Program-made: the position numbers and the translations under genes
Shown here: positions 43,786 to 52,421 of the stretch, one piece after another
Numbering within the stretch: the first letter of the stretch is position 1
Layout: each line of letters begins with the position of its first letter
The notes under the pieces: generated by a model
What the model saw: the letters and a program-made list of their open reading frames with translations, nothing else
Database searches by the model: none
What the model was told of the DNA's origin: nothing
From: Candidatus Kuenenia stuttgartensis
GTDB taxonomy: Bacteria; Planctomycetota; Planctomycetia; Pirellulales; UBA1268
NCBI GenBank assembly: GCA_945891385.1
Contig: CAMDDJ010000003.1
Coordinates: 60,178-124,177 of the forward strand
Reading direction: 5' to 3'
Length of the DNA stretch: 64,000 bases

Positions 43786-45567
43786 CTATTTCGGATGGGT
43801 TCGGGGGAGCCGAATGGTGAAAGTGCTACCGACGCCAGGGATGCTCTCAACGGTGACCGTGCCCCCGTGGGCCTGCACAATGTGCTTGACGATCGCCAGC
43901 CCCAGCCCGGTTCCGCCGAGGGTGCGGCTGCGGGCCTTGTCGACCCGATAAAACCGCTCGAACAACCTTGGGAGGTGTTCGGCGTCGATTCCGCTGCCTT
44001 CGTCCCGCACCCGGATGACCACCTCCGTGGCGGACGGAGCCGGAAGCGACTCTGCGGTCAGCCACACGGTGCGGCCTGGCTCGCTGTATTTGATGGCGTT
44101 GTCAACGAGATTGATGACCGCCTGCTCGAGCAGGGGCGGGTTGACCTCGGCCTCAATGCCCTCCGCGCAGGCCACATCGAGCCGAATCGAACGATCATCG
44201 GCCCGTGGTTCGCAGTCGGCGATCACCGCGGAGAACACGTCGGCGATCTGAGTGGTCTCCAGCGGGAGATTGCCGGCACCTTCGCTCTGCTCGATCCGCG
44301 AAAGCGCCAGGAGATCCTCGATGATCGATGCCAGACGGTCGGCCTGTCGGCCTACGATCTCCAAAAACCGACGGGCATTGGCCGGATCGTCGAGCGCGCC
44401 GTCGAGGAGCGTCTCGACGAAGCCCTTGATCGAGGCGACCGGGGTCTTGAGTTCGTGGGACACGTTCGCCACGAAATCCCGTCGGACACTCTCGAGCCGC
44501 TGCATGTCGGTCACGTCGTTGAGCACGATGACGGCGCCCCCTTCACCCGAGAGGTCGCGGAGCGCGGTGCCTCGCAGGCGGATCGTGCGATCGCGGCCCC
44601 CCCGCAGCACGATGTCGTCCTCGACTGGGTCGCGGCAGTCGATGGCCAGCAGGGCGAATCGGCGGAGGTCTGGATTTCGAATCACCTCCTGAAGCGGGCG
44701 ACGGATCACGCCCTCGAGATCGATGCCGAGCAGGGCGGCCGCGGCTCGGTTCATGCCCACGATCCGTTGCCGGGCGTCGATTGCGAGCACGCCCTCGATC
44801 ATGCTGCCGAGCACGGCCTCCTGCTGCGTGCCTTGGCGGCCGATGGTTAGGCCCCTCTCCACGAGTTGCTCGCGAAGCAACCCGAACGCCTCACTGAGGC
44901 CCGTGACTTCGGCCAGTTCGGTCGAAGGCAGCGGGGCGTCGACATCCCCGGCGGCGAGGCGGGCGGCTGCCGCGCAGAGTTCTTCAACAGGCCGGGCTGT
45001 CCGCCGTGCGACGAGCCAACTGGTGGCGATCGCCGCCGTGGCGATCATCGTCAGGCCGCCGGTCAGCCAGCCGAGCGACCGCCACAGCGCACGATCGGTC
45101 GAGGTGGTGGCGGCTGTCACCCGCAGCCCTGCGGCGGCATCGTCGTCGAGCGGGATCGTGACCGAGAGATACCGGCGGCCGGTGGCTACGTCGTAGCGGC
45201 CGCCGGCCGCAGCTGGGCCAGGTTGCACGGGGCGGCCGGATGGGCCCGCGTCCTCTCCCGCCGGCGGCAGGTCGGGTCGGGTCGCGTTCAACGGTGTGCC
45301 ATCGGCGGTCAGCAGGTCGAATTCCAACCCCTGGCCGGCGGCGAGATCGTGAAGCCGCCGGGCAATCGCGGCCGGGTCCCCCGTGGGCAACTCGTCTCGG
45401 GCGGCTCCATACAAGCTACGGCCGAGGTCGGCGAGCCGCTGCCGTTGCGACTCCGTGGCGAGCGAGGAAAGCTGCACGCTCGCCAACCAGAAGCAGCCGG
45501 CGAGCACCCCACCCACGAGCAGGCACCAGCCCGCAAACAGACGCCAGACGAGCCGCGTTCGGGGCAT
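43786..45567 (-). CDS. Sensor histidine kinase (PhoR-like)
   Basis: A 593-residue inner-membrane kinase. Helix 1 is GWCLLVGGVLAGCFWLASVQ; a periplasmic sensor domain of about 130 residues follows; helix 2 is GGLTMIATAAIATSWLVA. Then come a HAMP-like segment, a PAS domain (VLGSMIEGVLAIDARQRIVGMNRAAAALLG), HisKA with FVANVSHELKTPVASIKGF (phospho-acceptor His near residue 370), and HATPase boxes NLVDNAIKYSEPG, DEGSGIDAEHL and GGTGLGLAIVKHIV. Architecture and HisKA sequence match PhoR of the phosphate system, but no pho or pst gene is adjacent. The response regulator is encoded 24 bp upstream in the same direction. Confidence 0.92.
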   Translation of the reverse strand: MPRTRLVWRLFAGWCLLVGGVLAGCFWLASVQLSSLATESQRQRLADLGRSLYGAARDELPTGDPAAIARRLHDLAAGQGLEFDLLTADGTPLNATRPDLPPAGEDAGPSGRPVQPGPAAAGGRYDVATGRRYLSVTIPLDDDAAAGLRVTAATTSTDRALWRSLGWLTGGLTMIATAAIATSWLVARRTARPVEELCAAAARLAAGDVDAPLPSTELAEVTGLSEAFGLLREQLVERGLTIGRQGTQQEAVLGSMIEGVLAIDARQRIVGMNRAAAALLGIDLEGVIRRPLQEVIRNPDLRRFALLAIDCRDPVEDDIVLRGGRDRTIRLRGTALRDLSGEGGAVIVLNDVTDMQRLESVRRDFVANVSHELKTPVASIKGFVETLLDGALDDPANARRFLEIVGRQADRLASIIEDLLALSRIEQSEGAGNLPLETTQIADVFSAVIADCEPRADDRSIRLDVACAEGIEAEVNPPLLEQAVINLVDNAIKYSEPGRTVWLTAESLPAPSATEVVIRVRDEGSGIDAEHLPRLFERFYRVDKARSRTLGGTGLGLAIVKHIVQAHGGTVTVESIPGVGSTFTIRLPRTHPK

Positions 45568-45591
45568 GAGGGCGAGCCGGTAGGACGAGGA

Positions 45592-46356
45592 TCACGCCCG
45601 GAACCGGTAGCCCACGCCGCGGACGGTTTCGATGTAGGAACCAAAGGTTCCGAGCTTCTTGCGGAGGCCGGCAACCTGCACGTCGACCGACCGCTCAGTG
45701 ACAGGATAATCCTCTCCCTTGACCGCGTCGACGATTTGCGTGCGGGTGTAGGCCCAACCCGGCCGCTTGGCCAGGAATTGGAGCAGGGCGAACTCGGTAT
45801 AGGTCAGTTCCAGGGGATGCCCGGCGAGCGTCACTTCGTGACGGCCGGGATGGATCGAGAGTTCGTGCACCTCGATCGTGATCTCGGCCTCGGCTTCCTT
45901 GACGGCATCTCGCCGCCGAAGCAGGGCCTTGATTCGTGCCGTCAAGACGCGGGGGCTGAATGGCTTGGCGATGTAATCATCCGCACCGCGGTCGAGGCCG
46001 GCGATCATGTCCCGTTCTTCGCTCTTCGCGGTGAGCATGATGATCGGGACGTCTCGGGTTCGGGCGTCGGCCTTCAGCCGCCGACAGACCTCGAGGCCGT
46101 CGACGGCCGGCAGCATCAGGTCGAGCACGATCAGGTCGGGAAGGTCTCGCCGCACCGCCTTGAGGGCCTCTTCCCCGCTCCCGACGCAGGCGACGTCGTA
46201 CCCTTCCTTCGTGAGGTTGTAGTTGACGAGTTCGAGCAGGTCGTCCTCGTCATCGACGACGAGGATCTGGTGCCGTTCACGGGCCGCTTGTCCGCTGCGG
46301 AACTTCGACGACGAATGCTTCACGTCCGGGTCCTGGTGCACGAGGGTGTCTGGCAT
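45592..46356 (-). CDS. DNA-binding response regulator (PhoB/OmpR type)
   Basis: A 254-residue regulator. The receiver domain shows VVDDEDDLLELV, the phospho-acceptor Asp in IVLDLMLPAVDG, the switch Thr in IMLTAKSEERD and Lys in YIAKPFSPR. The winged helix DNA-binding domain ends in TERSVDVQVAGLRKKLG and IETVRGVGYRFRA. The first 28 residues (VHQDPDVKHSSSKFRSG) are extra relative to PhoB. Transcribed first, followed by the PhoR-like kinase. Confidence 0.93.
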   Translation of the reverse strand: MPDTLVHQDPDVKHSSSKFRSGQAARERHQILVVDDEDDLLELVNYNLTKEGYDVACVGSGEEALKAVRRDLPDLIVLDLMLPAVDGLEVCRRLKADARTRDVPIIMLTAKSEERDMIAGLDRGADDYIAKPFSPRVLTARIKALLRRRDAVKEAEAEITIEVHELSIHPGRHEVTLAGHPLELTYTEFALLQFLAKRPGWAYTRTQIVDAVKGEDYPVTERSVDVQVAGLRKKLGTFGSYIETVRGVGYRFRA

Positions 46357-46507
46357 CGGTGTGGAAGGAACGCGAGAGGAGGGTGAACTGCCGGCAATCG
46401 GAGCAAGTATGTTCGCTGTCGGGAGGCTCGCGAACGTGAGAATTTGGTGAGGCCGGACGGGGCCGGGCTCTGCGGGTCAGAAGCAGGGTCGGCTGGTGGG
46501 TCGGGGT

Positions 46508-46629
46508 TGCCCATGCCCCGTCGCCGGACGTTCGCTGCGCCCATCCTGGGCTTCGCTCACTCCGAGGAAACTCCGCTTCGCCATCCATGGCTCCGCTGGT
46601 TTCCTGGGCCGGCTCTCGGGGCACGGGCA
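46508..46629. repeat. Inverted-end repeat, family C, copy 1
   Basis: Ends TGCCC-AT-GCCCCG (46508-46520) and CGGGGC-AC-GGGCA (46617-46629) are complementary apart from the central two bases, and CCGG inner arms extend the pairing. Left 36 bp match the C copy at 51.4 kb (CCCATGCCCCGTCGCCGGA then GTTCG). The interior has GGAAAC/GGTTTCC arms around a CCATGG-centred stretch. Lies between the response regulator and the helicase gene. Confidence 0.75.
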
Positions 46630-46650
46630 GCCCCTCCCGACATCGGTGCC

Positions 46651-49600
46651 TTACGACAGCAGCAGTTCGACGTCTTCCGGCGTGAGGGCCGAGATCACGC
46701 TCTCGTCGGCCCGCACGATCGACTCGGCGAGCTCCCGCTTTTTGTCTTGGAGGGCGAGGATCTTCTCTTCGACGGTGTCGCGGGCGATCAGGCGGTAGGC
46801 GAAAACCCGGCGGGTCTGGCCGATGCGATGGGCTCGGTCCACGGCCTGGGCCTCGACGGCGGGATTCCACCAGGGGTCGAGGATGTAGATGTAGTCGGCC
46901 GCCGTCAGGTTGAGACCCTGGCCGCCTGCCTTGAGGCTCACGAGGAACAGTCGGCAGTCGGGATCTTCCTGGAAGCGGGCCACGCGGGCCTGGCGGTCGG
47001 TGGTGCGGCCATCGAGATACTCGTAGACAAACGGCTTGGCTTCGAGGCGGCGACGAAGGATCGCCAGGAAACTCGTGAACTGGCTGAACACGAGCACCTT
47101 GTGCCCCTCGTCGATCACCTCATCGAGTTGATCCATGAGCGTGTCGAGCTTGGCCGACGCGTCGTCGAGCCGGGCCGGATCGACGAGGCCGGGATGGCAG
47201 GCCGTCTGGCGCAGCCGCAGCAGGGCTTCGAGCACGGCGATCCGGGAACGTCCGATGCCGAGCCGGCCGATCTTGCCCGAGAGTTCCGCCCGGAAGTGAT
47301 GGCGAAGTTCGTCGTAGGCCTTCCGCTGGGTCTCGCCGAGTTCCACGAACAGCGTCTGCTCGGTCTTCTCGGGGAGATCGGAGAGCACCTCGGTCTTGGT
47401 GCGGCGGAGCAGGTAGGGACGCACGGCCCGGGCGACCACCTCGGCGCTGCCGCGGCCGTCAGCCAGAAACCGGCGGAGCCGGGCCGCGCTGCCGAGCTGG
47501 CCGGGATTGAGAAACTCGAAGATGCTCCAGAGCTCGCCGATGTGGTTTTCGACCGGCGTGCCCGTGAGGGCCAGCCGGTGCCTGGCCCGCAGCAGCCGGC
47601 AGGCCTTGGCCGCCTGGCTGGCGGCGTTCTTGATCGACTGCGCCTCGTCGAGCACGACGTAGTCGAACTCCCGCTCCCGGTGGTGGATGATGTCGCGGCG
47701 GAGCGTTCCGTAGGTTGTGATCACGAGGTCATATTCGGACAGATCACCGCCGGCGTCGGAGCGGGTGTTCCCGGTGTGGTTGGCGACCCGCAGCATCGGG
47801 GCGAACTTGGCCGCCTCTTCGATCCAGTTGAAAACGAGGCTCTTGGGAACGACTACGAGACTGGGCCGCGAGGGGATCCCGCTGGCCGCCAAGGCCGCCT
47901 TGCGCCGGACGAACAAGGCGAGAACCTGGATCGTCTTGCCGAGGCCCATATCGTCGGCGAGGCAGCCGCCTAGGCCGAGTCCTTCGAGGTAGGCGAGCCA
48001 GCCGAGTCCCTCCCGCTGGTAGTGCCTGAGCGTGCCCCGAAATCCTTCCGGCTCATGCTCGGCGTCGGGCTTTTCCCCTGCGGCCAGCTGGTCTCGCAAC
48101 TGTTCGAACGCCTCGTCGAAGCGGGTCCGGGCCTGGCCGGCCAACAGGGCGTCGAGAAGGGCCACCTGGATCCGACCGTAACGCAGTCGCCCGTCGTGCT
48201 TCTGGGCCAAGGCGACGAACGGGGCGAGGTCGACGGCGAACGACTCGGGGAGGATCCCGACCGTGCCGTCCGCCAGTTCCACCGACCGGCTGCCGGCGGT
48301 CAACGCCTCGAGCAGGGCTGGCAGACCGGCCGCAACCCCGCCGAAGTCAATCTCGGCCGAGAGCTCGAACCAGTCGATGCCACTGGTGACGTTCCAGGCC
48401 ACACTGCCGGCCGGCCGGTAGCGGCGGCCCGCCACCTCGACCGCCCAGCCCGTCGCAGCCAACTGCGAGACCGATCCATCGAGCCGGTTCCGGGCGACCT
48501 CGACGTGATGCAGAAGGTCGCCGCCATCCACTCCGGCGCCGCGGGGGGCGGTGAAGCCATGGCGGGGCAGCACCGCGAGCGCCTCCCGCTCCCGAGCCCG
48601 ATCCCGACGGATGAAGACCCGCCGGTCTGCGTCGGCCGCCCCGCCCGCCGGATCGTCGGCGGCGATCAGAATCCCGGCATAGTCGAACCAGATCCGTCCC
48701 GCGAGCTGCACCCGGGCCTGGGGCCGCCGCCGCCGTTGTCCCGGTTCAGGATCCTCGTCGGAGACGGCCGGGGAGTCGTCGAGCACGAGCTTGGGCAGCG
48801 GTGGCCCGGACTCGATCCGCCAGCCCGTCCAGGCGGGCAGCACGACCCGGGGCACGTCGGCCAAGAGCGCAATCCGTTCGATCAGCCCATCGACGTGGGT
48901 CGCGGCCAACTCGATCGGGCCGCGGCGGTCGAACTGATCGATCCAGGCGGCTGCCGGGCTGGCGACGAGCCGAGCGATTCGGTCGCTGAACACGACGATG
49001 CCCGCCTTGAGGATCGCCCGCGGATCGCGAAGTTCCTTCCGCTCGCTGCCCCGCACCAGCGCCGCCGTGAGGATCGCCTTGGCGGGGCGGGGAGGCGGCT
49101 GATCGTCGTCGCTCACGGCCCGGCGGCTCCGTGGGAGCGAATCGTCGTCGGGCTCGATCACGAAGGCGAATTCCCAGGGCCGGCCGCCATCCCAGGTGAG
49201 GGGCACGATCTGATCCGGCGCCCGCCGCGGCTCGGGCTGGACGACAAGGCGACCGGCTTCGCACAGGGCTGCCAGGTGCGCGGCGGCTGATTGAGGCGAG
49301 ATCACGATCTTGGCGATCGTGCGGCGCTCGAGCGGGGGGGGTAGGCTGCCGTCGTTCGCACCGCTCGCGCCGAGCAACCGTTGGAGTAGGTCCCGTTCCT
49401 CGGCGTCGAGGGTTTCCAGTTCGACCTCGCCCGGGCCGAGTACCACCGCGCGAGGACGACCAGTGGCGTTGCCGGCGACATCGAGCTGCATCCGGCAGGG
49501 TGTGACGACCGCGGCCCGCGCGTCGGCCGAGGCTACGGTGTCGAGGAGAAAGACCAGCGCGCCGCCGGCCCGCCGGGCATCCGGAATCTCGACCCCATGG

Positions 49601-50121
49601 GCCCGAACAGCCGGCTCCACCAGCCGCCGCCGTTCTTCGAGTTCGGCGGCCCAGGGAGCCAGCCTGGGGCCGTTGCGGCCTGCCGTGGTCCGCGGCCGGC
49701 CGCCGACGGGGTCGGCGTCGATGGTGGCGGTCGGAGGCGGTTCGATTGGCTCGTCGATGCCTTCGGCCGCAGCGTCAACCAGAGGCCCCTCGCCGCCGAC
49801 GATGTCGAGGGTCACCGGGGTCTGATCGTGAATGCCGGAGAGCAGACCGCGCCGATCGACCTCTAAAAGCACCGCCGCCAAGACCGCGCAGGGGCGACCC
49901 TCCTGGCCAGCCGGCGTGCTGCACTGGCTCTCGAGCGTCATCCCACCCCGGCGGTGGGCCGACAATTCGAGCAGCACCTCATGCTCTTCCCCGGCAAACG
50001 GCACCGTGGCGCGAACCTGGCCCACCCGCGGACAAGAGACCGAGGCGGGCACAAGCTCGCGGGCTGCGGAGACCTCGGCGGGATCGAAGAGGTGGAAGAG
50101 GCGGCTTTCGAGGGTCTTCAT
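46651..50121 (-). CDS. Large SNF2-family DEAD/DEAH helicase with degenerate SWIM motif
   Basis: A 1156-residue ATP-dependent DNA translocase. The N-terminal part has what looks like a decayed SWIM zinc finger: LESQCSTPAGQEGRPCAVLAAVLL (read in pieces; residues 65-80), where the usual CxC...CxH is reduced to S65, C67, C78 and V80. The C-terminal 450 residues are a full SNF2 engine: LADDMGLGKTIQVLALF (near 720), DEAQSIKNAASQAAKAC, LTGTPVENHIGELWSIFEFL, VFSQFTSFLAILRRRLEA, LVSLKAGGQGLNLTAADYI and DRAHRIGQTRRVFAYRL. Bacterial SWIM-SNF2 proteins are often genome-maintenance or anti-phage factors of unclear role. Lies directly upstream of hemE on the opposite side of a repeat gap; probably monocistronic. 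Confidence 0.93.
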   Translation of the reverse strand: MKTLESRLFHLFDPAEVSAARELVPASVSCPRVGQVRATVPFAGEEHEVLLELSAHRRGGMTLESQCSTPAGQEGRPCAVLAAVLLEVDRRGLLSGIHDQTPVTLDIVGGEGPLVDAAAEGIDEPIEPPPTATIDADPVGGRPRTTAGRNGPRLAPWAAELEERRRLVEPAVRAHGVEIPDARRAGGALVFLLDTVASADARAAVVTPCRMQLDVAGNATGRPRAVVLGPGEVELETLDAEERDLLQRLLGASGANDGSLPPPLERRTIAKIVISPQSAAAHLAALCEAGRLVVQPEPRRAPDQIVPLTWDGGRPWEFAFVIEPDDDSLPRSRRAVSDDDQPPPRPAKAILTAALVRGSERKELRDPRAILKAGIVVFSDRIARLVASPAAAWIDQFDRRGPIELAATHVDGLIERIALLADVPRVVLPAWTGWRIESGPPLPKLVLDDSPAVSDEDPEPGQRRRRPQARVQLAGRIWFDYAGILIAADDPAGGAADADRRVFIRRDRAREREALAVLPRHGFTAPRGAGVDGGDLLHHVEVARNRLDGSVSQLAATGWAVEVAGRRYRPAGSVAWNVTSGIDWFELSAEIDFGGVAAGLPALLEALTAGSRSVELADGTVGILPESFAVDLAPFVALAQKHDGRLRYGRIQVALLDALLAGQARTRFDEAFEQLRDQLAAGEKPDAEHEPEGFRGTLRHYQREGLGWLAYLEGLGLGGCLADDMGLGKTIQVLALFVRRKAALAASGIPSRPSLVVVPKSLVFNWIEEAAKFAPMLRVANHTGNTRSDAGGDLSEYDLVITTYGTLRRDIIHHREREFDYVVLDEAQSIKNAASQAAKACRLLRARHRLALTGTPVENHIGELWSIFEFLNPGQLGSAARLRRFLADGRGSAEVVARAVRPYLLRRTKTEVLSDLPEKTEQTLFVELGETQRKAYDELRHHFRAELSGKIGRLGIGRSRIAVLEALLRLRQTACHPGLVDPARLDDASAKLDTLMDQLDEVIDEGHKVLVFSQFTSFLAILRRRLEAKPFVYEYLDGRTTDRQARVARFQEDPDCRLFLVSLKAGGQGLNLTAADYIYILDPWWNPAVEAQAVDRAHRIGQTRRVFAYRLIARDTVEEKILALQDKKRELAESIVRADESVISALTPEDVELLLS

Positions 50122-50245
50122 GGAGCCTTCGGGCGGGACGGGCGGCGGCGTGCGGACCGTCCGAAGAACCGCGGACCGCGAAACCGCCCAGTGTACCCCG
50201 GCGGAGTCGGCGGCGGGAACCGGCCACGCGGTGCGGCGGGCGGTG

Positions 50246-51307
50246 TCAGCCTGCTTTCACGGTCGCGACGAGTTCCAGCACGTTCTCGACCGGTGTGCCG
50301 GGCAGGATTCCATGGCCGAGGTTGAAGATGTGGCCCGGTCGTCCGGCCGCCCTGGCGAGCACGGCCTGGGTCCTCCGCCGCACCGTGTCGCGGTCGGCCA
50401 GCAGTACCACTGGGTCGAGATTGCCCTGCACAGCGCGATCTCGGCCGGCGAGTTCCCAGCCGCGATCGAGATCGATCCGCCAATCGATTCCGATTACGCT
50501 GCCACCAGCCTCGGCCAGCAGAGGCAGGAGTTCGGGATTGCCGGTGCCGAAGTGAATCACCGGCGCGCGGGCGGCGGCGGCCGCGATCGCGGTACGGGCG
50601 TGAGGCAGGACATAGCGGCGGTAGTCGTCGGGGCCGAGGCAGCCGACCCAACTGTCGAAGAGTTGCACCACCTGGGCCCCGGCGTCGAGTTGGGCTACGA
50701 GGTAGCGGCTCACGCCGCGGGCGATGCGGGCGAGCAGGTCGTGCCAGGCGGATTCGTGCCTGACCATGAACGACTTCGTCGCCGTCCAGGCCTTGCTCGT
50801 GCCCCCTTCGATGCAATAGCCGGCCAGCGTGAACGGGGCCCCGGCGAAGCCGATCACCGGAATGGAATCGTCGAGTCCTGCCCGCGTGGCCGCGACGGTC
50901 TCCATCACGAACCCGACGCGATCGACGTCCTCCAGTTCACGGATCCGGTCGAGGTCGGCAGGCTCACGAACCGGGTTGTGAATCACCGGGCCCTCGCCCG
51001 CGGTGAATTCGAGTTCGAGTCCCATCGGCTCGAGGATGGGCAGCAGGTCGCTGAAGATGATCGCCGCATCGACTCCCAGCCGCTCGACCGTGGCGATCAT
51101 CACCTCGGCGGAGAGCCGCGGAGTTTTGCAGAGTTCCAGAAAGCCGACCTTGGACCGCACGGCTCGATACTCCGGCAGATACCGACCGGCCTGCCGCATC
51201 AGCCAGACGGGCGTCCGTTCCACCGGCTCCCGCCGGCAGGCCCGCATGAAGAGCGCCTGCTGCCGAGGGTCGGTGGGACTGGTCGGCGGCGTGGGAATCG
51301 CATTCAT
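50246..51307 (-). CDS. hemE: Uroporphyrinogen decarboxylase
   Basis: A 353-residue enzyme that removes four carboxylates from uroporphyrinogen III in heme synthesis. Family signatures: PVWLMRQAGRYLPEYR (substrate Arg region), ALFMRACRREPVERTPVW, FSDLLPILEPMGLELEF with the catalytic Asp, GFAGAPFTLAGYCIEGG and FNLGHGILPGTPVENVLELV. Start ATG 51307 gives a full-length family member. In the same strand as the helicase but separated by 124 bp; divergent from the ccsA-hemA pair. Confidence 0.95.
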   Translation of the reverse strand: MNAIPTPPTSPTDPRQQALFMRACRREPVERTPVWLMRQAGRYLPEYRAVRSKVGFLELCKTPRLSAEVMIATVERLGVDAAIIFSDLLPILEPMGLELEFTAGEGPVIHNPVREPADLDRIRELEDVDRVGFVMETVAATRAGLDDSIPVIGFAGAPFTLAGYCIEGGTSKAWTATKSFMVRHESAWHDLLARIARGVSRYLVAQLDAGAQVVQLFDSWVGCLGPDDYRRYVLPHARTAIAAAAARAPVIHFGTGNPELLPLLAEAGGSVIGIDWRIDLDRGWELAGRDRAVQGNLDPVVLLADRDTVRRRTQAVLARAAGRPGHIFNLGHGILPGTPVENVLELVATVKAG

Positions 51308-51380
51308 GGGGACTCAATAGAAAGAAGGAGGCCGTCGGGTGTGCAGGGCTGAAGCATAGTCGACGCTGGGGTCGGGATTC

Positions 51381-51457
51381 CCCATGCCCCGTCGCCGGAT
51401 GTTCGTTCCGGGCATCGATGCCTGCCGCTCGTTCGATGCCGGCTCTGGGGGCATGGG
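51381..51457. repeat. Inverted-end repeat, family C, copy 2
   Basis: Perfect 10-bp ends CCCATGCCCC (51381-51390) and GGGGCATGGG (51448-51457), followed inside by CCGG arms. The left half is nearly the same as in copy 1; the interior is shorter and holds a 12-bp palindrome GGCATCGATGCC. Located between hemE and the ccsA-hemA genes, close to the start of the latter. Confidence 0.78.
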
Positions 51458-51560
51458 CAAACGCTCCCCGGCCGCAGATGGGCCGATACCGTCGGGCCAC
51501 GGCCGGACTAGAATGAAAGGCTGGTTTTCGTCCGGATTGGCGGGCCGTCCCTGGATCATC

Positions 51561-52421
51561 ATGACCGCGTTCCTCTCCGGCATTTCGCTCGTCTGCTTCG
51601 CCGCCAGCTATGGGGTGGCGCTTGCGTGCGAGGCCTCGCGGTTGGCGTTTCGCTCGGGCGTCCGTGGCGTGGTGATGGTGGGCTTCGCCGCAGCGGGGCT
51701 GCTCGCGCATACGCTGTTTCTTTCGTGGCGGGCCCTCACCGAGTCGGCGGTGCCGCTCTCGAGTCCGTTCGACTGGTATCTGCTGACGGCTTGGCTCCTG
51801 GCCGCAGGTTATCTCTGGCTCACACTCGCCAATCCGCGGACGCCGGTGGGGCTGTTCCTTCTGCCTGTCGTGCTGGCGTTGATCGGCGTTGCCCCATTCG
51901 CCTCCGACCAGCCATTTCTCCAGAGTCCCGCCGCCCGAGCCTGGGCCCGCATCCACGGCAGTTTCAACTTGGCCTTCAGCGTTTGCGTGGCGCTCGGGGC
52001 CGTGGCCGGATTGATGTGGCTGATTCAGGCAGGTCGCCTTGCCCGGAAGCAGGCGCCCGTCCGCGGCTTTCGGATGCCGAGCCTCGAAAGGCTCGCCACA
52101 TGGACGCATCGGATGCTGGGGATCGCAGCCTGGACGGCGGTGGCCGGCTTCGTGTCGGGCATCGTGCTCAATGCCGTCAAGCTGCCTGAGTCGGTGCCCT
52201 GGAGCGACCCTGTCGTTCTCAGGATGGGCCTGGTCGTCGGCTGGCTCGTGGCGGCCGATGCGATCGTGCTCACCACGCGGCGGCGGCCGGCCGGCGACCG
52301 AATCGCAGCCTGGCTGTCGGTCGTGAGCCTGATCGTGCTGGCGGGTTCCCTGGCCTGGGGCCTGCTCGGCTCGTCGCAGCACGGCAGGCCTGCTGTGGTC
52401 GTCGAGGAACTCGCTGCATGA
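51561..52421 (+). CDS. Cytochrome c assembly/HemX-like membrane protein (CcsA family)
   Basis: A 286-residue polytopic protein of the CcsA/HemX type, with about eight helices: AFLSGISLVCFAASYGVALA, GVVMVGFAAAGLLAHTLFLSW, the conserved PFDWYLLTAWLLAAGYLW, and an end GLVVGWLVAADAIVLTTRRR. His residues near RIHGSFNLAFSV and WTHRMLGI could bind heme. HemX genes often precede hemA, as here, and modulate or support heme handling. ATG 51561 is chosen at the first helix; an ATG at 51513 (16 codons earlier) is possible. Its stop overlaps the hemA start by four bases. Confidence 0.85.
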   Translation: MTAFLSGISLVCFAASYGVALACEASRLAFRSGVRGVVMVGFAAAGLLAHTLFLSWRALTESAVPLSSPFDWYLLTAWLLAAGYLWLTLANPRTPVGLFLLPVVLALIGVAPFASDQPFLQSPAARAWARIHGSFNLAFSVCVALGAVAGLMWLIQAGRLARKQAPVRGFRMPSLERLATWTHRMLGIAAWTAVAGFVSGIVLNAVKLPESVPWSDPVVLRMGLVVGWLVAADAIVLTTRRRPAGDRIAAWLSVVSLIVLAGSLAWGLLGSSQHGRPAVVVEELAA

